In this document: positions 33,867 through 45,309 of the stretch, one piece after another | Numbering within the stretch: the stretch's first letter is position 1 | Layout of the letters: each line of letters opens with the position of its first letter | Assembly: GCA_029532415.1 (NCBI GenBank) | Contig: JAQOTA010000042.1 | Location: 992,001 to 1,056,000, forward strand | DNA length: 64,000 nucleotides | Origin: Marasmius tenuissimus | Lineage: Eukaryota > Basidiomycota > Agaricomycetes > Agaricales > Marasmiaceae | Reading direction: 5' to 3' | Program-made: the position numbers and the translations under genes | The notes under the pieces: generated by a model | What the model saw: only the letters and a program-made list of their open reading frames with translations | Databases searched by the model: none | What the model was told of the DNA's origin: nothing

Positions 33867-34900
33867 GTTTTCACGTCAATCTTACATTTCTCCCGAAACT
33901 TACGGGTTCTTGCACCCAGTGTATACTGGTGTCAGTAACCTAACCATTTGGATGTTCGTCTCTAACTAATACGAGTCTCTTATCAACAGTCGTTCATTGT
34001 CGATGAACTATATGCATAGAGACGTGATGGTCTTCTTCCGTCCCCAACTGTCATTGCCACGCTGTCTTGGGCACTACTGACTACAATCATGGGATGTACG
34101 ACTTGATCTTCTGTCGTACAGTATGGTAGAGGTGGCGATACAACCAGTTCCAACTCTAGAGCGTCGATGACTCCCAGTCAAGGCTTGGTAAGACGCAGGA
34201 GTCAAATGACATAACCGAAGTTAATATGTATCCAGAAATAGAACACTCCCGACTGGGTGACCTATATGGTGAGTACGCTTCTACTCTCGCAGAATGTGCT
34301 CAAGAAACACGTCACAAAAACTATAGGAAGAACGTTGCTGCGAAGATTTTGAGGACTGAAGATGATGCTCTCTACCAGAGCGTTCGAGTTGTCATCGGCA
34401 GAGTTGTATCTGCAATGGTTTGACCGCCCAATACCGATTACTATGGCAAGGACGGCGAGGGAGAATATCATCTGGTCTCTCGACAATGAAAACAATCGGG
34501 TAGGGTCTAGTACTTGATAAACACGCTGGATTCTGGAGAACTTTCGGCCCTGAGTGGTATTTTATCTTTGGAAGCGCGTTGGTCATCGACTCGAGGGGAG
34601 CCCACAGTGGTCTTGGGCCGTATCCGAAACGGTGGTGACTGGGGGAATCATGGTATCTTGATTGTGAGGGGACACCTTCGAGGCCAAGCGGCATACCCGC
34701 AACGATAGTACCATCAATATGCCCCTACTTATTTGGGCGTCCTCCGCCGCCAGCACTCATCCTTCTCTCGTTTCCGCGCATGTTCAAAACGAGAAGTATC
34801 CAGTCTTCGCTACCACGTTCATGTGCCCTTCTCAATGGCTACTGAACAAGCTTGCTGGGAAAGAAGTGAATGGGGGTCAATTGTATATCGAGAAACCACA
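33867..34900. other. Unassigned region
   Basis: About 1 kb with short overlapping frames only and no recognised repeat. Confidence 0.4.
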
Positions 34901-34902
34901 TA

Positions 34903-35052
34903 CTGACCTATTTCAATCAATTCGGATGTCACACGTCACACCCACTTTTGGGAAACCCCGCCATTAATTTTTTCTTGATTTATGGGATTTTTTGGCGAAA
35001 AAAATCTCCGTGGGAAAGTCACGTGCCATCCGAATTGATTGAAATAGGTCAG
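34903..35052. mobile_element. 150 bp TA-flanked MITE
   Basis: The left end CTGACCTATTTCAATCAATT (continuing CGGATG) is repeated exactly in inverted orientation at the right end. TA occurs on both sides (34901-34902 and 35053-35054). The AT-rich centre is short. A TA target and short TIRs are typical of Tc1/mariner-derived miniature elements. The superfamily is inferred from the duplication only. Confidence 0.8.
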
Positions 35053-35054
35053 TA

Positions 35055-36918
35055 TTATGATTGGACAAGCTATAGCCGTATGTATACTGAGATATGAAAA
35101 TGAACGGCTCAATGTTGGTCGTCCTCCCCAGTACCTGCGATAACTTACAGCATCGAACGACAGTACAGATATCATCGAAGGGTTCACAAATGTCGAAAAG
35201 CCTAGTTACAGTACATCAATCTATTGGTATTTCCGGCTACGAGTGTTCCACAACGAGCAGGATGTTGAAGAAGATTAGTTCGATCCACACAAGGATCAGA
35301 GACTCAAGCAGTCGGAGGTCGTATATGGAGTAAGAGAGAATGAGGTACCGAGGCGCGTGGCGTCCTCGAGGCAGATCAGTACACGTAATATAGAATAGAC
35401 ACGTACCTGGAACGCGACGAGACGCGTCTGATCTTCTTATAATAACTTGAATTAACTTGATTCAACTTGGGGCAACTTGAGGGAAGACTTAGGATAAGAG
35501 AGTCGCGAGTGCGACGGGGAACGTGGTGGTGCAGAACAGAGGGGATGATGATTGACAGAGCCGCCAAAGCGTGCCATACAAACGGACAGGTGAGAATACA
35601 GACTAACTAAATCGAGACGTACTGAGCAGTTTATGTAAATAATTTCCACTGACTAGGAATATGCCGACGGTGAACGAAGGGATCAAGAAGGTAGCTCGGC
35701 ATTCAAAAGAGAGAAAAAGGAGAAGGAATAATCGTACAGAGGCCATCCCAAATGGGAAATGTTTTGACTTTACCAAGAATCAGTCTCCTCAAACCAGTTC
35801 CTGCCTCGTGAGGGTGCTATTTTGAAGGTGACCAAGCTTCTTACGCAGACGGGGTGGACGAGATCCCGCAAGCGGCACTTGACTGCACAGAGGATAGGAT
35901 TTGGTATTGGAGCAGAGACTCGGGTTTGTCGTAGGTATGAAAGAAGGCGTGGGATCGTATGTTTTGATGTAACCGTGGAATGGTCCGAATGACGGAAACA
36001 TAACTAATAAGGGAAAGTAAGAATAATCAGTATAATAACAAGGCAAACGGAACTGGGAACGAATCGGTGTGTGTCCGACTGAGGACTACCACAATGTCAG
36101 TATATCTCGCGTTGTGGCTTGTAGTAAAGGTGAGCTGTGTTTACTGCTACGGCAGGTGCGGTGATGTTGGTCGAGGGGAAAACAGGTGAGCCAAGGAGAA
36201 GCGGCACCCAAAAGGCCTCTATTGGCCCATATCAACGATCAGATACGTCCGATGTAGGCCAAAGAAGAGGATTCCCATTACGGGCTCGCAATTATCAGAC
36301 TTGTAGCGAGCGTCAAACCAGTGGTTTGCCTATCAGAAGAGCTTCCTGATAATGGCATTAAAAGGTGCCGTTTAATGCCACTTCAGCCTGGAATTTGTAT
36401 TACTGCCCAAGCACTTACTGGCACTGTGCGAGTTTCTCCGTCGACAGAAAAAAATACAACTGCGATATACTCGGACGACGAAAGCACTGGCAGCTTGCAC
36501 GCGAAGAGATCTAAGTGTAATGTCTCATTCATATTTCACATACTTTTAATTAGGTGGCATGAAACATAGCGACGGAGTCGAGGAGACACGAGATGACAGA
36601 GGGAGTTGGGATTTAGCGGCCTCAATGTGAGATGTCATAGCATGAAGGGAACAAATAAGAAGATGCTTTTCCAATACGCCAGCGGCCCAAGATTGATTAT
36701 CACATAGATATTTTGACCGGTGGGTATATGAGAAGGTGGCTGAAGAATATCACCTCATGAAATAATAGTCTATGGATACAAGTTCTATTACGTAGTACGA
36801 GTTGCAGATAGGCTCGACATACTAACAATTGTAACCTGACTAGAGGTGTATGCAAGCAAGTAGAACAAAAGAATTGAGAAACATGAATTTCAGTCAGCCA
36901 CTCAATCATCCTTTGGAT
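35055..36918. other. Unassigned region with a short CAACTTGA-type repeat run
   Basis: Mostly featureless. At 35447-35485 four imperfect ~10 base units (taacttgaat, taacttgatt, caacttgggg, caacttgagg) occur in a row. A reminiscent run in the other orientation occurs near 45484-45550. No gene is recognised. Confidence 0.4.
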
Positions 36919-38553
36919 TCACCTCACATGGCTTTCAAATCCAGCCACATTCAAGGGTGGTTTGTCCTTTTCGATCCTCCCTACCATGCCTCTTTCCTCA
37001 ACTCCCACCAAAGATCGTCGAAGGTCAACACTGCCGTGGGCAGCCATGGATTGTTGTGAAAGGTTATTTGCCCCTTCAGCAAAGTGGAGTGTTGATACCA
37101 TTTGCTGGACACTTCCCACAGCTTGTCCATATGCAATTCGCACAACTATGACAGTTTGAGCAATGCCCTAGAGTATTGTGGTTGTTAACTCAGCTAATCA
37201 ATCAAAGTAGGGGGTAAGAACAGACCGCCATCTGGACCGCCATGACACTAAAGTCAAAAGGGACAAGGCCCTTTTTTTCGGGATCTGCGGTGTATGTAAT
37301 GACAACATTAATCACCTGAGTGGCTGAGTAAAGAAGTCCGGATTCAAGGCTAAAATAATAATTGGTTGATTGGGAAGTGACAAAAGACAGTATATGAAAG
37401 TTGTGGACATACATCGTTGCGACAAAAATCTTGTACTTTGTGCAGACCTCACCTCCAGTGATTTGGTCTACGTGACGGATTGTATACCAAATACGACCGG
37501 CTGTGGACCATGGTCAATTGGTTGGAAAGTTATGTCCATGGAAACACCTGAACACACCCGTCAACAGAGTCAAAAGAGAGTCATATATGGCGGCAGTTAT
37601 TGTGAGCACCGATATAATGTTCTGACATGTTATGAGAAGAGCTCTGCTCTGTTGATCATAGGCTGCAATAATGACTGCGGTGACCACCAGGCCCATTGCT
37701 AAAGAGGGTTGACAAGGGGGATGAAAATTGTTAGCTTTTGCCAACTGCGAGTAACGTACTATTTGAAACCAGCACAATAAAGGTGAAAGGATAGAGTATC
37801 CACTTGCTATACCCCCATATAACATAGCAACGGTGGACCTATAGGAAGTATAAGGTTCACAAGTCTAGGGTTGCTGTTGGTTGGAAACCTACCATCAAAT
37901 AGTCAAAAATAAAGCTAGATGATGTGCCAGTTAGACATGGGAATTAGCAAAGGCAGCAAGACTGACCCTATGATAGCGGCAGAGAGCACATTTAAACCGC
38001 TTGGTTAAAAACACGCCGGTCTCAGCATTCATACATCACATACACAAGAGTCAACTCAGAAGCACGTACTATCGTGCAGACCACGCGGGAGGCCTGGTTC
38101 CACTCAGGAGGGTTTTGAGAAAAGGAATGTAATCATTTGTCTTGACAGCATTGAACGTAATGAGACTCTGGTCCGTGTTGATCCACAAGATGGTAGCATT
38201 AAAGATGGTTGTCAGTAAGAAAAGGGCAATGATCCATCTTGTATAGGCTTTTGAGGCGGAGGATTCACGACGGCGCCAAAGGTGTTAAGAGATAGCCCGA
38301 ATAGGATGATATACATCCCTGTAAAAGGACTCAGTAGCGGCTTCCGTCTGAAAGGCAAGATGAGTTGCGACTTACCATACACCAGAAACATCACCTGTCG
38401 GTCCGATGGGAGTGACTTCTGTCAGGAGAAGAGGGAGCTGCAAAGTAATGACAAGGTGCGTACCGAGAACATGGCAATAGGCTTGACAATGACAGACTCG
38501 ACGGTGGTGTAAGCTTCCACAGCTTGTTTTGCAGCCTGTTGTTCTGAGGACAT
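36919..38553 (-). pseudogene. C1: multi-pass membrane protein gene, many introns, probable frameshift
   Basis: The start codon at 38553 opens a 90 base exon (AYTTVESVIVKPIAMFS), then donor gtacgc at 38463. Exon 2 is only 19 bases (38394-38376). Exon 3 begins MYIILFGLSLNTF at about 38310. Directly after it the membrane-protein frame (RRRESSASKAYTRW, IIALFLLTTIFN) is shifted by one base, suggesting a single-base loss near 38280. Further exons include VIWGYSKWILYPFTFIVLV (about 37815-37760), RIWYTIRHVDQITGGEV (about 37500-37440), ESGLLYSATQ and ITYTADPEKKGLVPFDFSV (about 37350-37230). The final exon is 37143-36919, with RIAYGQAVGSVQQMVSTLHF and GVEERGMVGRIEKDK. The pattern of hydrophobic segments fits a serpentine membrane protein of a large agaricomycete family with unknown ligand. 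Pseudogene status rests on the apparent shift. Confidence 0.55.
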
Positions 38554-39229
38554 GTTGTATAGATTGCGGAGTGTTTTCAGTATCAGAGGTGAGTAGGACT
38601 GAGACTTCTAGCTACTCCCGGTTTTATCCCCCAGTTGCCAGTGTACAGACACAGCCACAGTGAGTCTGAGGGAGGCTCCATCAATGATCAGACGGGGAGA
38701 TGCGCTACAAACTAACTGTGAGAATTTTGAGGACCTATCATGGCCACCCAAATTGGAGTACTATCATTGCTGGTGGAGCTCCCGGTGAATTGATGTTCCC
38801 TACTGCACAAATCAAAGACAACTTCGGAGCAGTCCTCCGTTGACCCCAACAACACCGCATCGAAGGAATCTATCAGTTCAAACTGTATCGACCGGTACAG
38901 CAGCATGACCATTGATGTAGCCATGAAGCATCAAAGTTATCTTTCCTTCTTGGAATGATTTAGGAAGTTTCAAATGTCGCAGATACTAGTCCGATTTGAA
39001 GACGTGTAACCGTGTTTCTGACGTCCACGCCCAAAAACAACAAAAAACTGGAAAGCGAGTATCATGTATATAGTTGAGCCGTATGTAAAAGGATTGAGGC
39101 CAAAGTGCAGTGTGTGTTGAGAACGGCAAGTTGACATGGAAGTGGCGTGAGGTTCAGGAGCAAATTACATATGGGCCCATGCTCATGCATATGACATTAT
39201 CCTCTCCTGGCCATCCACAGAGTTCACTC
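38554..39229. other. Unassigned region upstream of C1
   Basis: Probable promoter side of C1. A 70-codon minus-strand frame at 38924-38712 has no recognisable signature. Nothing else is seen. Confidence 0.4.
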
Positions 39230-39560
39230 TAGAGACCACTCTAACAGGTACATGTCCCTGTGACTTGGGACAAGCCGAAACTTCCAGCGGTACGGTGGAT
39301 GGGTGGGGGTCTCGAGCCAAATTTTCTCGGCCCAACATAGATTTGGCTTCAGCAAACCGGTATGATACCCGTGACACGCTGTGACATTTGGGTTCAACCC
39401 CACCGTCGATGACTCTTGAAGTTTTTGTTCATACGACTCTCTTTGTTGTGTACTTCATTTACTACCGTCCTTTGGGCTTTTCAAGGTCATTCACATATAT
39501 GAGCTATCTTTGACGAGCGTTTTCTGCGCAGCTACTCAAGTAAAACAACAGTCACAGACC
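39230..39560. repeat. Repeat R, copy 2 (mostly inverted relative to copy 1)
   Basis: On the minus strand 39415-39230 reads ggttgaacccaaatgtcac, then gtgtcacg, ttgggccgagaaaatttggc and gacccccac, in the same order as copy 1. The outer stretch gtaaaacaacagtcac occurs at 39540 in plus orientation, so the copy has been rearranged or interrupted between 39416 and 39535. Confidence 0.5.
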
Positions 39561-39639
39561 CCGTTCTGGTCAGAGCAGAGGAGGATCAAAACGAGATCGA
39601 CCAGAATTCAATCATATCTTAATCACCCCCTTGATCTCA

Positions 39640-41930
39640 ATTAGACTCCTTATATACAATCGTTCTCACGGTCTCCTGTGTTATAGCTTGTGATCGGGTG
39701 GTATAGGGCAAAATTGGGTCAGGGAGTTTGGGCTCCAGGTGTTGATCATCATGGAGATTTCAGTTTGGGACCATCATCCTTGAAGTAGATATGACAGGAG
39801 ATTTTGAAAGCTCCTGAATTTGGTAGCATATGGAACAGTGCAGTTTGTTTGGGAGGACATGAAAAGGAACAATTTCTCAGAACCTGCTACCTGGGCATTG
39901 CGAGACTCCCCTTGGCTGTGCTGAGAATTGATCCTGCTTTTGAAGGGTGATCAGTGAGGTATTGGCATTCTGAGCTTGCACCACCCATATGAGGTGTGCT
40001 TTCTCCCTTGCTCCCTCCTTATCTCGATCAGCAATAAAATACGCCTAGAATACCTTGTCCTGAGTACATGCAATAAGAGCTGGTTTATTCAATCTGCATA
40101 ACTGTATCACTAGAAACGCGGACTGTACAGTCACATCATTACATCAGTGATATATGTCACGCTAAACATGGGAAGAGAGCACAATGAAACTTAAAACAAC
40201 AAGTAGAGTATGGATGTGGCCGGAGGGAGAGGTTTTGTATACTATGTATACCTGACAATGGAAAAGCACCATTTTTATCCGTTCCACGTATTCCGATCAG
40301 AGTTCCAGATATCTGTCTCGCGCTACCAATAGTGCACCTCATTGCCAGAAGCCCTAATTGTGATGGAGAGCTTATGGCATTGTCAATGGTAATGGCAAGC
40401 CCAATGCTGTGTGCCGTGAGACATAGGACTGCTCAAAATGCTGGGTGGCCTGTTCCCTTTGCCAGCATAGGCCTCCCGGCAACAATAAGAGCTCCAGTGG
40501 GAGGGAGGAATGGGACGTGGCGAAGTGAACACTCTGGCAAAGTAGTGTCTTCATCTGATGGTCTCACAGCTAATGGCAGCCAAAGATTGCCTAGTATCCG
40601 CATGAAGGTGAGCCAGAGGTAGGTGAAGCACCAATAGTAAAGCATACCCACAAAAATCTCTACCATTGCAACCTAAACCTCCCCTGTCCATCCACATTTG
40701 TTGCCTCCCAGCCAAACGTTCCCCACTAATGGCAAAGCCAATGTATCCTTCATCCTTGATTTAATCCGATGACTAACCAATATGGTTTCTGCTCTCTGCT
40801 AAGAGGGGATCCAGTGGACAAAGCTGAGCTTGTGCACCACGACAAGGGAATGGCAGTCTCCGAGAAAGATTGCTCCATTCATGACGCCTTGCTGCCACCA
40901 CAAGGTCTCCCCTCCTAAATGCGCGCTCGAGTAACAGCGGATAAAACCCAGGGAGATGTACATTTATAGCTTTGGGAGGCTAAGCTGACCATGCAGTCAT
41001 GAGAGGGTTTTGGACAATATCCACCTTCTCAGTATTGTTTTGACGGCTTGTGGGTGTCACTGGGCAGAAACTATCAGCTCGATCTCGGCAATGTCACAGA
41101 GAGAACTTACCTGACATTGTATTCAACCTGCACCAGAATAAATCCACGATCATAAAAGACATGGGAGCCCATCAGAACAAGTGGTTGTTCATCCCTAACT
41201 TATACCGGTCCACGGGATCATTAGCGGGACATGGGGTAGCGGGACGGGCGTCGTGACGGGAACTAGTCCAACTGCCAAGATAGCCAATAAGTCATTTGTG
41301 AACCGAGAAAGGAGGAGACAAAACAGCGTATAGCTTGGCCAGCCATTCTATAGCGGATGATAAGCCGTCTGAGCCTATCCAATAACCCCGTGCTTCAATG
41401 GCTGGCCCAACGAGGGATTATAGGGAGCTAATCTTGATGGCGCTTGGGTCGTGAAAGGTGTCTGGATGGGTGTCCCCGAAAGAGAACTTCAACAAGGATA
41501 TGACAGTGGTGGTGTGGACAGGTTCTGGTGCAGAATTGTAGCAGAGGAGTGGAGGAGCGTGCTTGTCGAGGCTATGATTGTCCGAAGTTTCTTAGGAGCA
41601 ACAGCAATGAGATTCGGGATGGCCGTCTACAAACAATGAATGGGATGGGATACACCTCAATGGCCGTACTGCAAGAACTCGGGAGGATAATAACAGCAGA
41701 ATAGCAAATGGAAACGTACCTTCGAAACATCAACGACACTCTATAGAGCCACCTCGCACTTCCTCTCAGGCCATGAAGCATGCTTTGTAACCTGATGTCC
41801 TCTGAACACTGACGGAAGTCTGGACAAGACTCAAGAGGACAAGGATAATAATGTGAGCTTTTGCCGCACGAGAGACATGAGAAGCACGGATGAAGGGAAT
41901 ATCAATCAATTCCCGCTACTGCTAAGTAGA
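39640..41930 (-). pseudogene. Repeated locus B, copy B3 (decayed)
   Basis: Aligns with B1, B2 and B4 over most of its length (39680-39760 with B2; 40830-40960 with all copies; 41230-41330 and 41390-41780 with B1 and B4). Minus-strand hydrophobic frames such as SIGLAITIDNAIS and LAILAVGLVPVTTPV are conserved in kind but interrupted by stops and shifts. Its upper end runs into the region of the MULE. Confidence 0.5.
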
Positions 41931-42063
41931 GGGTTTTACCGGACCATCAAAAACCAATTCTGTGCAACCCACTTTCAGCGAACGTGACTTTCTGCCCACG
42001 GTATCACGTTCACTCTCACACAGTCACGCGGGCTCTGGTCCAAGGTTTCGTAGCTGCCCTTAC

Positions 42064-45000
42064 TCTCCCCCTCCCTCTTCTTCACGTGACCTTTGGATAT
42101 ATCGGACAACAACAGATCTCGGCACTTGCCGGTCTCGGCGCATGACCTCGGGCTCACCGCCTTGAGTCATTCTCGTGCTCAACGTTCTTTTGCATCGTTA
42201 TCATCGTTGTACCCCATTCAAAGTTCATCTTCCTGTAAATTTACTCTTAAATGATAATAAATACAGCTATAAGTCTCTATCCGCTGGCCTTGCCCTCCAG
42301 AACATTGCCTGGCTAAGTGTTGAGTCCCATATCAGTGGTCGCGCACTACGTGTTGAGTTGATCAATTTTTCCTTCCGCAGACACTTCTCTGCCATTTTAA
42401 ACAACAGTTTACCATTCTTTTCCAGAGCCTTCGCGAGCCTTGGGTCAAGTAATCACTCTTGAAAATCAACCCCATCCGCAAAGTCCCGAAGCAGCTTGGT
42501 CCTCTGAGAAAACGCCACCATGGGTTCCGAAAGCCCGAAACTGGTATCCTCCTCATCTGAGCTACCGCCGTCCTCAATTTCATCGTTCCCGGCCATATCC
42601 TCATACTCATCGGTTGCGCGGATATCGGGATTGGGCGATATGGGTGTGGGTGTGATCTTCAAAGAAGGATCAAGTGGTTTGAGGGATGGATGGGTATACC
42701 ATGGCGTGGATCGGTTGCGTTGAACCTCCCAGAAGAAGACAGGGTCAACATCATGTACTTGTTGAATCAGGTGTTTGCACACAAGAAACCAGCTCGATAT
42801 GAAGTATGGGCAGGTACAAGCCCAACTGCACGGGTCTGGGCGGTACTTGGGATTGAGTGGGAGAGAAATTTCCGCATTTTTGCTCCTTTTCCACTCCCGC
42901 TTGAAATCTTTGCGCCATGATGAGCGGTGAGTCCAATGTCCGTTATCAACTGCAATGTGCTGAAATGAATTCAGATATGCATTTCCTGCTCGGACAACCA
43001 CAATCCATATAAGGAAGTCAATTCTCGGGTTGGAGAAATGATCGAGGTAAGCATGTTTGAGCTGTTTCCAATGACTTTCCAAAATCATCGTGGTTTTGAG
43101 ACGGGGAATCTCGCTGGGGTACGAGGAACGGGCCCAAAGTTTCCACCGTGCCGCACGATACCAATTCTCCCATAGGTATGCCCATAGTTCCCTCAAATCA
43201 TTGGTGTAGCAATAATCATAGACCTGCTTAGCGGCCCAGTAACGTATTCCTTCTGGTGTTGGTGTGGAATACCCGGGGATCATTGGGTGAGCACAGTGAT
43301 GCTGCTCCATCATATCCAGGATCGGTTGGTGTAGATGACGAGGGCAAAACACACGTTTACCCTCATTCTCATCTAGATCAGGGTCGGAAGGTTCATCTTT
43401 TGTAGCGAGCGGATTCACGGTGGGAATAGGTGTCGACTGGGTAGCGGGAATACGTATAAACAACGCATTAGGATTTGGTGTGGCAGACGGTGGGTTTACA
43501 GCCGCCAATGTGTCTGAATCAACACAGCCCCCTTCATATTCTGATGGATCTGGTTTTCCAGGGGGGCAGAAGTTTATATCGATGAAGGAATACTCGGTAT
43601 GTGCGCGTATGAAATTGTACAGTGTTGTTGAGAGCTTGAGCTTTTTCAGCCGCTCGTCAACTGCACGATTGAGATGCCAATAGCACAGTGAGATGTTGAT
43701 TCCAGGCCATACATTCTGGGCAATGCGGATCTCTGCCATGTCTTAATCGACATGATAGTGGCGTGGCTGAAGACCGTACTTGTCCCGCAGCTGGCTCGCA
43801 AACAGCTCGAGAGCAATGATTCACTTGCCTATAGTGGTAGAGGACGCCGTCGATAGTAGACAGTATGCCAGAGGATACCCGGCACCATCATATTCACCTA
43901 GAACACCATACAACTCAAGTCCACTAGAATTAGTGTTATCTGGCAACGTGATAAGCTTCCTGTGTTAATTTGAAATATGGATTTAAACTCACACGTAGCA
44001 TCTATCCCCAACTCAACAACTGCATAATCCTTCATTGCCCACGCGACCTTTTTCATACCCCATGACAACTGGACTATCCCATCTAAGGAGATACTCTCAA
44101 ATACATCAATTTCTCCTGCTTCTTCAAGCTCATGCAACAGAAGCCGAGCCGATTCCATCTGATCATCTACCCTCCGCCATAAAACCTCGCTCAACCTCAA
44201 CCACGCAGAATATACTTGTGCACTGGTGATAATCTGGTAGTCCGGTTTCAAAGCCTTTACCAGATCATTGGGCTTGAATTGCAGGTGATCCCAAATGTAT
44301 TCCAGTGCGCTCTCAGGGAGGGACACATCTGTGTACCGAAGGTGAGATTCATGATGGTCCAACCTCACGTACACTTCTGCTCGATCATCCACAGTGTGTG
44401 AGGTAATGACCAGCTTGCTTTGGCAGTCATAATGCTTCATTCCAAGATTATCTCGTTGCTTCTCGGTCTCTGAAATCTTCTTGGATCTTTTCTTCCTTGC
44501 GCGGTCTTGGGAACAGAAGTAGCGGGTCTTCCACCCGGTCGGAAGCTTCTTGTTGTCCTTTACCCTAATTCAAGCGCTCAGAAGTCAAGCAGAATAGAAA
44601 TAGCGGAGCACGTACGTAAAGCGGTACCCAATTGCCCTCCAAACCTCTAAAGATATCATCTTGACTCGTTCACGATGATCGACGCCGATGTTGTCGTGTG
44701 GTAATGTAAATTTTCCCTTGAACTTGCTGCCTTCATTCTTGAATACAGCCCTCATTGAGTCAAAGAGCTCCTTTGGGGTCCCGTAGGTCTTGACATCCTT
44801 TTCAACAGTTTCCTCCTCGTCAGTGGATTCCCCAACAACTTCTGTTGGTTCTAAACCGCTGCCAGTGCCACAAACTGAATTCTGAGGAGGACATGGTGCA
44901 TTGCGGTGGGCGGGGTGCTCATCTTCATCTCTTGCTCGCTTCCTTTGTCCAGAGTGTTGCTCTTGATTCGTATTAGTCTTCTTTCTGGCCGCGGACTGCT

Positions 45001-45302
45001 TTTTGCCGTCTCGACACTTCCGACAAGTCTTGAACCCATAATCTCCGGGTAATATGGTCTTGCACTTCTGGGAACTGCACTTGTGGGGCTCTGATGGGTT
45101 GATAGAGGACATAGAGAATGTCAGAGTACTGAGAAATGATGATCAGAGCCCAGAGGAGGAGGGGGGACTGGGAGACAGGACTATGCCAGACAATAGGGGC
45201 AGACGCGCGCTCACGCGCATTGTGTATTTTCGGAGATAAGTTACTGTTACGGTAATGTGCTATGTAACGTCACCACTGCACGTGACAAAGAGGGAGGGGG
45301 AG
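42064..45302 (-). mobile_element. Mutator-like (MULE) element, boundaries tentative
   Basis: The transposase gene at 42453-45112 is bracketed by an inverted pair. ctccccctccctcttcttca-cgtga at 42064-42089 matches the reverse complement of 45279-45302 (cacgtgacaaagagggaggg-ggag), about 22 of 25 bases. I could not find a 9-10 base target duplication, so the true ends may lie further out. Confidence 0.4.
42453..45112 (-). pseudogene. MULE transposase with C-terminal SWIM zinc finger, two internal stops
   Basis: Three exons: 45112-44616, 44564-43993 and 43939-42453, introns 51 and 53 bases. They join in phase to an 852-codon frame including the final stop. N-terminal residues 1-45 hold Cys pairs (CSSQKCK, CRKCR). 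The middle carries the first catalytic Asp in the MULE-typical GIDATYNTN context. The sequence LELYGVLGEYDGAGYPLAYC follows, then the second catalytic region HVD-DMAEI and SLCYWHLNRAV. The C-terminus has a SWIM finger, CTCPYFISSWFLVCKH. Two stops interrupt exon 3: TGA at 43823-43821 and TAA at 43745-43743, the latter between HVD and DMAEI at the catalytic core. The copy is therefore inactive unless suppressed. The family excises and inserts DNA with 8-11 base duplications. Confidence 0.85.
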
Positions 45303-45309
45303 GCGTAGG

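Noticed and set aside
39385..39410. B-box-like gggttcaacccc, possible SINE promoter in repeat R
   Set aside because: No A-box at a fitting distance and the motif reads as a short palindrome; not enough for a SINE call.
43960..43994. Alternative 35 base second intron for the MULE gene
   Set aside because: Too short; the 53 base intron 43992-43940 gives the family-typical DATYNTN junction.
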